Shown one piece after another: positions 18,028 to 25,936 of a stretch of 64,000 nt of DNA; the first letter of the stretch is position 1, and the number at the start of each line of letters is the position of its first letter. The notes beneath the pieces are model-generated. The model was not told where the DNA came from. It was given only the letters and a program-made list of their open reading frames with translations, and did no database searches. This stretch comes from Lachnospiraceae bacterium (GTDB taxonomy: Bacteria; Bacillota; Clostridia; Lachnospirales; Lachnospiraceae). A program made the position numbers and the translations under genes. Location: contig CAJTIU010000009.1 of NCBI GenBank assembly GCA_910576335.1, positions 1 through 64,000 on the forward strand, given 5' to 3'.

Positions 18028-18660
18028 GTGAATAAAAATATTTTATCGAAAAAACACGGGACTTGTCTTTTTATCATTATTTTACTCTATATTCTTACCG
18101 TCATTTTTAAAACAAATACAATATATCTGCCTGTTTTAAATATCATTTTATGCTTGTTGCTTATTCACTATTACCTTAGAGAGCCGTTCTTCAGCTACGG
18201 TCTAAGTTTCAAAAAAATACATATCCAAATAATCTGCGGTCTTTTGCTTGCAGCAATTATATTGTTTTATCTCTATGGTAATGCTTTTACGTGGAATATA
18301 TATCCTTTTGTAATAGGCCGTTTTATGAGGCACTTTTCATCTTATCCGGCACTGTGGTTTTATTTTTTCAATATATTCGCCCGCGCTTTATATGAAGAAA
18401 TAACATTCCGGGGGATTTTTTTATCCTTTTTCCAGAGAATATTTACAAAACCTTTAGTGAGTATTGTTTTGTGCGCCATTTTATCCGGGGCAGCAGATTA
18501 TCTCGTTGGTCAGGATATCTTACGTGCTGTTTTAGCCGTTGTTACTGGATTTATCTATGGGTATCTGAGAATTAATGAGCCGGAAAAATTCACTGTTTTT
18601 TCTCTTTCTCTTGCTCATTTTTTGCAAATTTTTTGTACTGACATCATTGAGTTCTGGTAG
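18028..18660 (+). CDS. CPBP-family protein with altered active site (copy 3)
   Basis: 210 residues, GTG start with a full AAGGAGGAG site. It keeps the glutamate motif (YEEITFRGIFLSFFQRIF) and the C-terminal LAHFLQI, but the middle motif that reads FALAH or FGLMH in its paralogues reads SGAAD here, so the metal-binding His is replaced by Asp. If the family chemistry applies, it is probably not an active protease and may work as an immunity or binding protein. It follows the exporter with its own TATAAT at 17987-17992. Confidence 0.83.
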   Translation: MNKNILSKKHGTCLFIIILLYILTVIFKTNTIYLPVLNIILCLLLIHYYLREPFFSYGLSFKKIHIQIICGLLLAAIILFYLYGNAFTWNIYPFVIGRFMRHFSSYPALWFYFFNIFARALYEEITFRGIFLSFFQRIFTKPLVSIVLCAILSGAADYLVGQDILRAVLAVVTGFIYGYLRINEPEKFTVFSLSLAHFLQIFCTDIIEFW

Positions 18661-18690
18661 AGTTTGGGTTCAAAAACGAGGAGAATTACT

Positions 18691-19362
18691 ATGAAAATTA
18701 ATAGACTTTATAAAAAATACTGGTTTGCATTTTTTATTATCATATTATTTGACAGTGTCTATACTTACGTCTGGCCCACTGGTAGTAACAGAATTCTAAC
18801 TATTTCCTGTGTTATTCTAGGCTCTGTTCTTTGCTTATCACTGGTTCGCTTTTACCTTCAGGAACCATTAGAAGAATATGGTTTACATTTAAAAAGCCCC
18901 CACATACAGCTTATCTGCATATTACTTATCACATTTACGATAAGCTTTTTGGCATATTACCGTAACCTTACGAAAGACGGTACAACTTTGGTTTTAACAA
19001 AATCCACCTTAAAAAATATTGGAGAACTTTTTCCTGTTTCTTTTACCATTTTGCTGTTAGCAAGTGTTACCTATGAAGAAGTACTGTTTCGCGGTTTCCT
19101 TTTAACTTTTTTTCAAAAGTTGACAGATAGTTCTTTCCTGGGTGTATTTATTTCTGCCTTTTGGTTTGGATTAATGCATTACTCATCTTCTGGCACTCTG
19201 GAAGAGAATTTGGAAAGGCTCATTTCAGCATTTATTTTCGGGATCATATATGGATATTTAAGAGTAAAAGAACCTCAAAAATTCACTCTTTTTTCGCTTA
19301 GTATCGGGCATTTCTTAAATGACTTTATCGCGCTTATCTTACCCGCTATTCTTTATGCATAG
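18691..19362 (+). CDS. CPBP-family membrane protease (copy 4)
   Basis: 223 residues with membrane helices and intact CPBP motifs: YEEVLFRGFLLTFFQKL, FGLMHYSSS and IGHFLND, plus the common tail GYLRVKEPQKFTLFSL. ATG 18691 has GAGGAG upstream; a longer frame from 18664 lacks an RBS. It lies 30 bp behind copy 3, same strand, so the two are probably co-transcribed. Having an intact copy beside one with a missing His suggests divided roles after duplication. Confidence 0.86.
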   Translation: MKINRLYKKYWFAFFIIILFDSVYTYVWPTGSNRILTISCVILGSVLCLSLVRFYLQEPLEEYGLHLKSPHIQLICILLITFTISFLAYYRNLTKDGTTLVLTKSTLKNIGELFPVSFTILLLASVTYEEVLFRGFLLTFFQKLTDSSFLGVFISAFWFGLMHYSSSGTLEENLERLISAFIFGIIYGYLRVKEPQKFTLFSLSIGHFLNDFIALILPAILYA

Positions 19363-19422
19363 ATTGGAACTAAAGGTAAAAAAAAATGTCTGCTATAGAT
19401 GGTTTTTTCTGACACGGAACAG

Positions 19423-19471
19423 GTGTATTATGGTGTAAGCGTCAGAAGATATTCTGGCGCTTATGATACAC
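19423..19471. repeat. Palindromic repeat, GCGTCAAAAG family, member 2
   Basis: GTGTATTATGGTGTAAGCGT and ACGCTT-type arms form a long stem with TTCTGGCGCTTATGATACAC. It sits after the CPBP pair and may terminate it. Confidence 0.65.
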
Positions 19472-19553
19472 GGATAAAAACAGAATAAAAACATATGAAA
19501 TACAGTAAGGAACGGTGTAAGAATAACATGTACAGTTCCTAAGAGGGGTCATA

Positions 19554-19862
19554 ATGGACATTAGCGGTTTCTTAAAGTACTATCGAAAAAAGAACAGTTA
19601 TACACAGGAATATGTAGCTTCAAAACTGAATATAAGCCGACAGGCAATTTCTGCCTGGGAAAACAACCAGGCATGCCCAGATATTGAAAACTTACTTTTG
19701 CTGAGCCGGTTATATAAGATTTCGCTAGATGATTTAGTAGGAAATAAAGCAGATACAGAGAATAGAAAAATTCCCCAGTCTGCTTATTTCCTGTTTTCGG
19801 ACGCTATAAATGGCTCTGAAGAAATGATGCCGGAATTAAAAGGAATTCTTTATATTTTTTAA
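19554..19862 (+). CDS. XRE-family regulator
   Basis: 102 residues. The helix-turn-helix is SYTQEYVASKLNISRQAISA (about residues 16-35), followed by WENNQACPDIENLLLLSRLY and the SLDDLV linker typical of XRE regulators of Firmicutes. The remaining 35 residues are short and not recognisable, so the protein may have lost a longer C-terminal domain. A decayed relative lies at 13242. It converges on ABC copy B. A regulator of the peptide genes is plausible from position only. Confidence 0.85.
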   Translation: MDISGFLKYYRKKNSYTQEYVASKLNISRQAISAWENNQACPDIENLLLLSRLYKISLDDLVGNKADTENRKIPQSAYFLFSDAINGSEEMMPELKGILYIF

Positions 19863-19921
19863 TTATGGGTCTTAACCTACTGGTTTTGCCCAGTTTTTAT
19901 AACCCCAAAATGACTGAGACG

Positions 19922-21517
19922 TTACACTAAAAATACATGCATATCTACTTTATCTTCTATAGAACGATTATGTTCGATATAAATTCTAATCTTATCTTTT
20001 AACCGTGTTTCAACATTCGTAAAAATTTGCTGGAAAGTTCCTGCATCAAGTGCGGAAGATAACTCATCGAAAACGTATATATCTGCCTGTGAATCAGCAA
20101 GTGCTCTCGCAAGAAGCACTCGCTTTCTCTCACCGCCCGAGAGATGGGCGCCATTTTCCCCAATTGTTCCACTATGGTTTTTTAAAACCTCCGCCAGATG
20201 GCATTCCCTTACAATTTCCTTAAAATCCTCTTCCGGCAGAGATGGATTGGCAATCATAATATTATTCGTTATTGTATCATCAAAAAGATATTCATCCTGT
20301 ATCAGATAACTGATTTTTGGGAGCCCCTGTACAACGCTCCCTTTCCATCTGTATTGTACATGTCCTTTTCGCGGCGTATAGATATGTGTAATCAGATTCA
20401 CCAGTGTTGTCTTCCCGGCGCCTGTCTTTCCGAAAACAGCCAATGACACTGGCGCCTTTAAATTAAGCGTCAGGTCTTTGATGATCGTGCGGGATTCAAA
20501 ATCATAGGAAATATTCTCCAAAAGAATCTCATCAACTGGTACAACAGGAAGATTTTCCTGATCCTTCGGAAGATTTAATATTTGCTGCAAACGACCTACA
20601 GATACTTTCAGCCTGATCAGATCTTGATTAATCGAAACCGTTTCCAACAGGGGATCTGTAAGCATATGATTGTACATTAAAATTGCTGTCAGGCCGCCGA
20701 CTGAAATAATATCCTTCGTAATCATAAGCGCCGAAATAATCAAAATAATGCCTATGGAGAACATAAACAGTGAACTTGTACAGAAATATGTCAAATTTTC
20801 AAGCCTGCTCTGACGGATCTGACTGTCCGCCAGGGATTCCCCGTTTTTTGACACTTTTTTATAATATGTTTCTGTTACCCTGTGCAGTTTCACTGGAAGG
20901 AATCCATAGATCCCCTCTGTAAAGGTTTTCCACATTAGCTCGGTAGCTTTTCTTTGCTTTGTAAAGTTCTGCTCCGACTTTTTCCTGATCGCTTCAATCA
21001 TAAGTGAAGAGAACAGACCTAACGGAATAATAATCAGTGTCAGGTATATATTGATACGAGACATAAAGTAAAATCCAAAAACAAATTGTAGGAGCGCAGA
21101 AATACCTCTTACATATGGCGACAGGATATTCTGGGCACAGTACTCCGTATCTTTAATCAAGTAGTTGTTCAAATCAGAGGTGTGATTGTTCTTTATGTAC
21201 TGAATCTGCGTCCGGGTCAGAGAACGGTATAAATTTAACTGGGCTTTCAGGGATATCTTTGCCTGAAGAAGCTCTGTAAGGTACTTGGCCAAAGATGAAA
21301 AGGCTGCATTTAATATTTGGAGAATTAAATACAGAACCCCATAATTTAATATGATTGCAAAAATATTCGCTCCATTTCCGGACGCTGTATCAACAATTTT
21401 TTGTATCAGTATCACAGGATAGAACGAAAAAACAGCACTGATTACCGTACAAATCATAATCAGCAATAATAGGATGCTTTTTTGAAAATCGAAAAGAGAT
21501 TTTATATATTTTGTCAT
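19922..21517 (-). CDS. ABC exporter, copy B, of the Gly-rich peptide cluster
   Basis: 531 residues, same domains and motifs as copy A at 10681-12276 (six helices, GKTGAGKTTLV, LSGGERKRV, IYVFDELSSALD). About twenty substitutions separate the two, clustered near residues 40-60 and the C-terminus; the rest, including most synonymous sites, agree, so duplication or gene conversion is recent. It follows radical SAM gene 2 by about 240 bp on the same strand and is probably its peptide exporter. No peptidase domain. Confidence 0.9.
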   Translation of the reverse strand: MTKYIKSLFDFQKSILLLLIMICTVISAVFSFYPVILIQKIVDTASGNGANIFAIILNYGVLYLILQILNAAFSSLAKYLTELLQAKISLKAQLNLYRSLTRTQIQYIKNNHTSDLNNYLIKDTEYCAQNILSPYVRGISALLQFVFGFYFMSRINIYLTLIIIPLGLFSSLMIEAIRKKSEQNFTKQRKATELMWKTFTEGIYGFLPVKLHRVTETYYKKVSKNGESLADSQIRQSRLENLTYFCTSSLFMFSIGIILIISALMITKDIISVGGLTAILMYNHMLTDPLLETVSINQDLIRLKVSVGRLQQILNLPKDQENLPVVPVDEILLENISYDFESRTIIKDLTLNLKAPVSLAVFGKTGAGKTTLVNLITHIYTPRKGHVQYRWKGSVVQGLPKISYLIQDEYLFDDTITNNIMIANPSLPEEDFKEIVRECHLAEVLKNHSGTIGENGAHLSGGERKRVLLARALADSQADIYVFDELSSALDAGTFQQIFTNVETRLKDKIRIYIEHNRSIEDKVDMHVFLV

Positions 21518-21582
21518 TAGATCTTTCCTCCCATGAATACAATGTGCTTGATATTTTATTCAATTTAATCTCTTGGGGTCTA

Positions 21583-21609
21583 ATTCCCCACAGCTCTGCT
21601 GTGGGGAAT
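21583..21609. repeat. Perfect palindrome, ATTCCCCACAGC arms
   Basis: ATTCCCCACAGC-TCT-GCTGTGGGGAAT. It lies between ABC copy B and radical SAM gene 2, with about 130 bp of unexplained sequence on its right side. No transposase is present; it might be the end of a lost insertion sequence. Confidence 0.6.
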
Positions 21610-21758
21610 TTCATTGATAAAGGTTCGTCATATGATTCCTGTCAGAGAGTTCAACATAGTGTATCAAAGTTATTTAGAGATGTAGCATTTTCAATGTTTC
21701 CATTGTATCACATCTATGGGCTTACGGCCAGTAGTATCGCCTTAATCTCCTGTTATAT

Positions 21759-23141
21759 TTATATCATTACATCCGATATAAATCTATTACCTCTTAATTG
21801 ATATAAGAATTCCATAGTATCTTTTTGAACCATATTAAAGTCTTCATCTTTTAATTTATATTCTTTCATAATCAAACGTGTTATGTCATTTCCTGTATTT
21901 ACATTATTTATTTGATTCCAAATAGATAATGCAGTATTTTCTAAAACAAACTCATCTTGCGTCAGAAAAGATAACAGTATTACCTTATCATTTACAGTAG
22001 ACATTCTAATATTTTCATTCTTTTTCAATGGGATATTCATGAACTTTTTGTCTATTTTTTGAATTTCTTCCATAGCATATGTACATTCCTTGACAACTAT
22101 ATTGTCATTTTTATATAGCAAAGGACAAGGCTTGCACTCATATCGACAATTTTTGCATGGAACTATATTCTGATATGTTTGCGCATTATGGGTATAATTA
22201 TAAAACTTAACTAAATAGGATGAATTTATAATCTCATTAATATTATTTAATAATAGATTCGGAGGCTCTAGATCTTTTAAGTAATCCGAACTCAATTGGC
22301 ATCCCATACTTGTACCTGCTGGACTGCATGGCAATAAAGTACCATCTGCAAGAATATAAAATTGTGCATCGCCACCCGCACAACCTACAAAGTACTCAGC
22401 ATCTAAGCTTATTCCATGTTTTTTATAGATATATTCTCCCAAAAGTTTACGAGCATCAATATTAAAATATATATTATTATTGCGGGATTTGTAAGAAAAA
22501 AGGATTTCATCTATAAACTGAAATTTATCGCTTTCTGTAATAGTATTGTCATAGTAAGTTTCCCTTGCTTTTCCTTCATTTGAAAGATAAGATATATTAA
22601 CAAAATCTAAATTCAAGTCGTTAACAAAATCAAAAAGGTTCTTTGACGTATCTAAATTTTGCTTTGTTAAAGTGAAAGATATACCTAAACGCATATCAGG
22701 CTGAAGCGAATTTTTTATTTCAACACTTTTTTTTATATTATCCACCACTTTATTGAAAACACCTTCACCTCGTATTCGATCATTTACTAATGCTGTTGTA
22801 CCGTCTAAGCTAACAGAAAGTGACCAGACTCCGGAATTACAAAGTTTTTTCATCATATCTGAATTCAATAATGTTCCATTAGTTACTATACTTACATCCA
22901 AATCTTCTTTCTGGCCATTTAGTATAAAATCAAATAAATTTGAAGATAATAGTGGTTCTCCACCCAACAAATGTAATCTGGTAAAATTCATTTCTTTTAG
23001 TCGGTGAACTATTTTAGCAACATTTTTTGAATTTAGTTCCTTATAGTTTTCACTCTTTTCCCAATAACGTTCTTGATTGTAGCAATGTGTACACCTTAAA
23101 TTACATTTACTTGTTATATCTATTATTGCTATTCGTTCCAT
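21759..23141 (-). CDS. Radical SAM/SPASM peptide maturase 2 with C-terminal RRE-like domain
   Basis: 460 residues. CNLRCTHC (Cys 13, 17, 20) opens the radical SAM core almost at the N-terminus, followed by LLGGEPLLSS, VTNGTLL and WSLSVSLDG. The SPASM part has Cys in GCAGGDAQF, LPCSPAGTSMGC, PCKNCRYECKPC and VKECTY. From about residue 365 to the end comes a PqqD-like leader-binding domain (LENTALSIWNQINN, then FLYQLRGNRFI), an unusual C-terminal place for it. It lies 88 bp behind the Gly-rich precursor. By family pattern it would form thioether links from the two core Cys. Confidence 0.88.
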   Translation of the reverse strand: MERIAIIDITSKCNLRCTHCYNQERYWEKSENYKELNSKNVAKIVHRLKEMNFTRLHLLGGEPLLSSNLFDFILNGQKEDLDVSIVTNGTLLNSDMMKKLCNSGVWSLSVSLDGTTALVNDRIRGEGVFNKVVDNIKKSVEIKNSLQPDMRLGISFTLTKQNLDTSKNLFDFVNDLNLDFVNISYLSNEGKARETYYDNTITESDKFQFIDEILFSYKSRNNNIYFNIDARKLLGEYIYKKHGISLDAEYFVGCAGGDAQFYILADGTLLPCSPAGTSMGCQLSSDYLKDLEPPNLLLNNINEIINSSYLVKFYNYTHNAQTYQNIVPCKNCRYECKPCPLLYKNDNIVVKECTYAMEEIQKIDKKFMNIPLKKNENIRMSTVNDKVILLSFLTQDEFVLENTALSIWNQINNVNTGNDITRLIMKEYKLKDEDFNMVQKDTMEFLYQLRGNRFISDVMI

Positions 23142-23188
23142 AGTCTGCCTCCATGCAAAATATTAATCACATTTAGTTCAATATCTTT

Positions 23189-23222
23189 ATATTAGGAGTA
23201 CATTTATATGCACTCCTAATAT
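23189..23222 (-). other. Stem-loop between precursor 3 and its maturase
   Basis: ATATTAGGAGTRCAT arms of 15 bp with one mismatch and a 4-nt loop. No T run follows on the minus strand, so it may protect the precursor mRNA 3' end rather than stop transcription. Confidence 0.55.
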
Positions 23223-23229
23223 TTTGTGG

Positions 23230-23340
23230 TTACTTAAAAACCTTGCACATACCGCAACCGCTATTTCCGCCGCCACCACCTGGTCGTCTTAAACGTACCG
23301 GAGATATTTTTTTTAATAATTGTGGTTTCTGATATTTCAT
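23230..23340 (-). CDS. Gly-rich, two-Cys peptide precursor (streptosactin/GGG-like)
   Basis: 36-residue ORF with GGAAGGAGGGATAAAA before the ATG. The N-terminal half MKYQKPQLLKKISPVRLRRP is a basic leader; the core is PGGGGGNSGCGMCKVFK with Cys 29 and 32. A run of Gly before closely spaced Cys beside a radical SAM/SPASM gene and a short XRE-type regulator recalls the streptococcal GGG clusters that make the sactipeptide streptosactin. That link is from memory and pattern, not alignment. The C-terminal GMC also resembles the mycofactocin precursor, but no mycofactocin genes are here. Confidence 0.83.
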   Translation of the reverse strand: MKYQKPQLLKKISPVRLRRPGGGGGNSGCGMCKVFK

Positions 23341-23380
23341 TTTTATCCCTCCTTCCAATATATTACTCTTCTTTTGCCAA

Positions 23381-23449
23381 TGGCTATATAAGAAGTTATA
23401 TCTATTATATATGCTTTTCTTAAATTATTCCTAGCAATTGTTCTTTGCA
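23381..23449 (-). promoter_or_regulatory. Precursor 3 promoter with operator dyad
   Basis: On the minus strand: TGCAA-N7-TTGCT (23449 to 23433), TAGGAA as -35 (23433 to 23428), TATAAT as -10 (23409 to 23404). The early transcript then reads TATAACTTCTTATATAGCCA (23400 to 23381), the last 18 bases of which recur at the same place after promoter 1. Confidence 0.7.
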
Positions 23450-23522
23450 ATTTTGCTACACTTTTTGTCAAAATTATCTAAATCATTTCTCTTGAATTTA
23501 TTGAGGAAATCATCTGGTAATG

Positions 23523-23861
23523 TTAATATTCCTCCCTGTTTTGTGTTGATGTTAAATGATCAATGACTACATAAACAGTTTCTTTATTGTCAGAAGAAAG
23601 CAACTGAAGCTTCTTTGCATATTCTATTACTCGGGGCTGAAGGGAAATGTTTGTGGAATACTGGCTCTGACTGTCCCTGCACATCATATAATTCAGGGAA
23701 ACATTAAAATAATCAGATAGTTTTATCATAAGTTCACCATTTGAAACAGCTTCCCCCAGTTCAATTCTGCTGATGGAATTCTGGGAGCACCCCACGGCAA
23801 GCGCCAGCTGGAGCTGAGTCTTATGTTTTAAATGACGTAATTCTTTCACCCTTGTCTTCAT
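23523..23861 (-). CDS. XRE-family regulator of the Gly-rich peptide cluster
   Basis: 112 residues. Helix-turn-helix in TQLQLALAVGCSQNSISRIE (residues about 15-34), then a 70-residue helical part that may dimerise or bind a ligand. It is immediately upstream of precursor 3 on the same strand, so it is the best candidate to bind the GCAA-N7-TTGC dyads found before all three precursors. It is shorter than Rgg-type peptide sensors (about 280 residues), so it lacks their peptide-binding repeat domain. Confidence 0.85.
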   Translation of the reverse strand: MKTRVKELRHLKHKTQLQLALAVGCSQNSISRIELGEAVSNGELMIKLSDYFNVSLNYMMCRDSQSQYSTNISLQPRVIEYAKKLQLLSSDNKETVYVVIDHLTSTQNREEY

Positions 23862-24052
23862 GTTGCTTCTCCATTGTGTTTTACAAATAGTTTACCTTAT
23901 TTACTTCCTTGCGATACTCTTATATAAGTATACTATAGCGAAATATAAGTGAATTTAAAAGTTACATATTTCATTGTTTTTTTGACATATGCAAACATTC
24001 ACTGCGGAAAATTAGTATAATAATGCAAAAAATAGAAGGAGGAGACGAGACT

Positions 24053-24208
24053 ATGAGAAAAATACATGACTACATGATGAGAAAAAGAGGTATTCTTAAT
24101 GTGTTTATGGTAATAGGAGCAATGACAGCGATGATGGCGCGAGAAGGCTTTTGCTTTTTTATTTATCATCAGCCCGAATTTCCGGATGCATTAAAGGACA
24201 ATGAGTAG
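24053..24208 (+). CDS. agrD: AgrD-like cyclic autoinducer peptide precursor
   Basis: 51 residues from ATG 24053, which has AGAAGGAGGAGACGAG upstream; the earlier ATG 24023 lacks an RBS. The pattern is that of AgrD: an amphipathic N-terminal helix with a Gly/Ala/Met segment, a Cys-containing pentapeptide (FCFFIY) and an acidic tail HQPEFPDALKDNE. By family rule the mature signal would be a thiolactone ring from the Cys through four following residues. It overlaps agrB. No AgrC or AgrA gene is in the window, so the receptor is elsewhere or absent. Confidence 0.85.
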   Translation: MRKIHDYMMRKRGILNVFMVIGAMTAMMAREGFCFFIYHQPEFPDALKDNE

Positions 24209-24800
24209 AATGGAAATATTAAGCGAAAAGATTGTGCAGTATGTAGACCGGGCGGGCTTATTAGAAGATACACAAAGATCAGTTTTGAAATTTGGAATTG
24301 AATCATCATTGGAAATCGGAACGAATATTCTGGTAAGTCTGTTGCTGCTATATAAGTTGAATATGATTCCGGAAGGTATTTTTTTCTTTTGTATATTTAT
24401 ACCTGTACGGATGTATTCCGGCGGTTATCATGCAGATACATATTTCAGATGTCTGATATTTTCAGTATTAAGTTTATTTTGTGTTATGCAATTGAGCCTT
24501 AGATTACATGTTGCACTATGGCTGGTGTTTGTATTTATCAGCTTACAGAGCGTTACTATATGGATGATTGCACCAGTGATTAATACAGCGAGGCCAGTAT
24601 CAAATCGCGAGTATCAGACTTTCACGGGTAAGTTACGAAGAACTCTGGCAATTGTTGAGATAACTGCTGGAATGTCAGTGGCTTTAAGGAGCCGGAGACT
24701 TACAAATATAATCATGTTTTGCCTGCTGCTTATTTTCATTACGTTATTGGCTGGAAAAATTAAATATCGGGATTACCAGATGGGGACGGGGCATTTTTAA
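24201..24800 (+). CDS. agrB: AgrB-like membrane endopeptidase
   Basis: AgrB cuts the AgrD C-terminus and forms the thiolactone. 199 residues with the catalytic region FIPVRMYSGGYHADTY, where His and the following-domain Cys act; the Cys candidate is in YFRCLIF or FCVMQ. Several membrane helices follow. The start overlaps agrD. The last residues (QMGTGHF) and the stop are encoded by a GGGGACGGGG palindrome, so the native C-terminus was probably replaced when that element arrived. Confidence 0.9.
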   Translation: MSRMEILSEKIVQYVDRAGLLEDTQRSVLKFGIESSLEIGTNILVSLLLLYKLNMIPEGIFFFCIFIPVRMYSGGYHADTYFRCLIFSVLSLFCVMQLSLRLHVALWLVFVFISLQSVTIWMIAPVINTARPVSNREYQTFTGKLRRTLAIVEITAGMSVALRSRRLTNIIMFCLLLIFITLLAGKIKYRDYQMGTGHF

Positions 24801-24817
24801 AAATGCCCCGTCCCCAT
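24780..24817. repeat. GGGGACGGGG palindrome, copy 1
   Basis: ATGGGGACGGGGCATTTTT and its exact complement form a 38-bp palindrome that contains the agrB stop codon. It can also act as a terminator for agrB. Confidence 0.9.
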
Positions 24818-24845
24818 TGTAGTGGCAGGCGGAATGAAGTATAAT
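24817..24845 (+). promoter_or_regulatory. Promoter of the LacI-family regulator gene
   Basis: TTGTAG (24817-24822), 17 bp, TATAAT (24840-24845). Confidence 0.6.
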
Positions 24846-24890
24846 AAAAGGGGTTAGTATGAGGGAAGAAAGGATATATAAGGAAGTAAG

Positions 24891-25865
24891 ATGGCAAGTA
24901 TTAGAGAAGTAGCGCAGGAAGCAGGTGTAGGGGTCGGAACGGTGTCACGGGCATTGAACGGCTCAGGCTATGTTTCGCCGGAGACAAAAAAGAAGATCGA
25001 GAAAGCTGCAAAAAAACTTAATTATACCCCGAATGAGCTGGCAAGGAATCTATACCATAACAGGACAGGAATTGTAGGGGTAGTTGTGCCGGATCTGGAT
25101 CATCCATTTTTTTCGGCTCTGGTGAAGCATATAGAGATGGAATTATATGAGCAGGGCTATAAGACGATGATCTGCAATACCGTAGGAATCAGCAGGCGGG
25201 AGCAGGAGTACCTGGACATGCTTGAAAGGAATATGGTGGATGGGATTATCACGGCATCCCACGGCCTTGAGGTGGAGGAGTACCAGAAACAGACGAAGCC
25301 GATTGTGTCCATTGACCGTGACCTGGGAGCCCGGATCCCGCTGATTGGCTGTGATCATGAAAAGGGAGGGGAGCTGGCAGCCCGTCTCATGCTGGCAGCC
25401 CGGCGGAAGAAGGTGCTGGCTATTTTAGGCATTGCCCCAAAGGTCATAGCCAACGACAGATATACGGCTTTTATGAAAATGCTGAAGGAAAACGGAGTGA
25501 CTGTAAAGCAGGAAGTGATGGAGTGGAATATATTCAACTGGGAAGCTTATTATAAATTTGCAGAAGAGACATTCCGGTCTCATCCGGACATTGACGGGAT
25601 CTTCAGCGGGGACCTGGCGGCACTGGCCTGTCTGAATGTAGCGCAGAGAAGGGGAATACGGGTGCCGGAGGAGCTGTCCATTATTGGATTTGACGCCATG
25701 GCGCCGTCCAGTATGGTATATCCGCAGCTGACAGCGGTTAGGCAAAACGTAGAATTATTGGCAGAGGTTTCTGTGAATACCCTCCTTGATCTTGTGGAAC
25801 AGAGGAAAAATGTACCCCACCGTCTTATTCTAGACGTGGAAATGCAGCCTGGGGGAACCGCATAG
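24891..25865 (+). CDS. LacI-family regulator of the fructoside operon
   Basis: 324 residues. The N-terminal helix-turn-helix and hinge (ASIREVAQEAGVGVGTVSRA, then YTPNELARNLYHNRTG) precede the periplasmic-binding-like effector domain (VGVVVPDLDHPFFSALVK to the end). It sits just upstream of a GH32 gene whose promoter carries two palindromes of LacI type, so it should repress that operon and release it on binding a sugar such as sucrose or a fructoside. A strong hairpin terminator separates it from the operon. Confidence 0.93.
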   Translation: MASIREVAQEAGVGVGTVSRALNGSGYVSPETKKKIEKAAKKLNYTPNELARNLYHNRTGIVGVVVPDLDHPFFSALVKHIEMELYEQGYKTMICNTVGISRREQEYLDMLERNMVDGIITASHGLEVEEYQKQTKPIVSIDRDLGARIPLIGCDHEKGGELAARLMLAARRKKVLAILGIAPKVIANDRYTAFMKMLKENGVTVKQEVMEWNIFNWEAYYKFAEETFRSHPDIDGIFSGDLAALACLNVAQRRGIRVPEELSIIGFDAMAPSSMVYPQLTAVRQNVELLAEVSVNTLLDLVEQRKNVPHRLILDVEMQPGGTA

Positions 25866-25936
25866 GCGAGATACTTTGGTGAAATTGTTAAAAAATGCGG
25901 GATTGAATTTGTGGAAAATAGATAAGTGAAAACAGG

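Larger units (their letters stand above)
10685..21560 (-). repeat. Direct-repeat pair formed by ABC copies A and B
   Basis: Matching blocks run from about 10687 to 12323 and 19928 to 21560, offset 9241 bp, same strand. The similarity extends past the start codons into the upstream AATGTGCxTxATATTTTAT. Everything between (precursors 1 and 2, maturase 1, CPBP genes) lies between the repeats. Confidence 0.88.

Noticed and set aside
21511-21801. 96-residue plus-strand frame beside ABC copy B
   Set aside because: It runs across a palindrome and overlaps the maturase 2 end; no ribosome site or family. The palindrome might be an insertion-sequence end, but no transposase remains.
23230-23340. Reading precursor 3 as a mycofactocin precursor (MftA)
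   Set aside because: The C-terminal GMC-V resemblance is short, MftA ends in VY, and none of the mft biosynthesis genes is present; a Gly-rich sactipeptide reading fits the context better.
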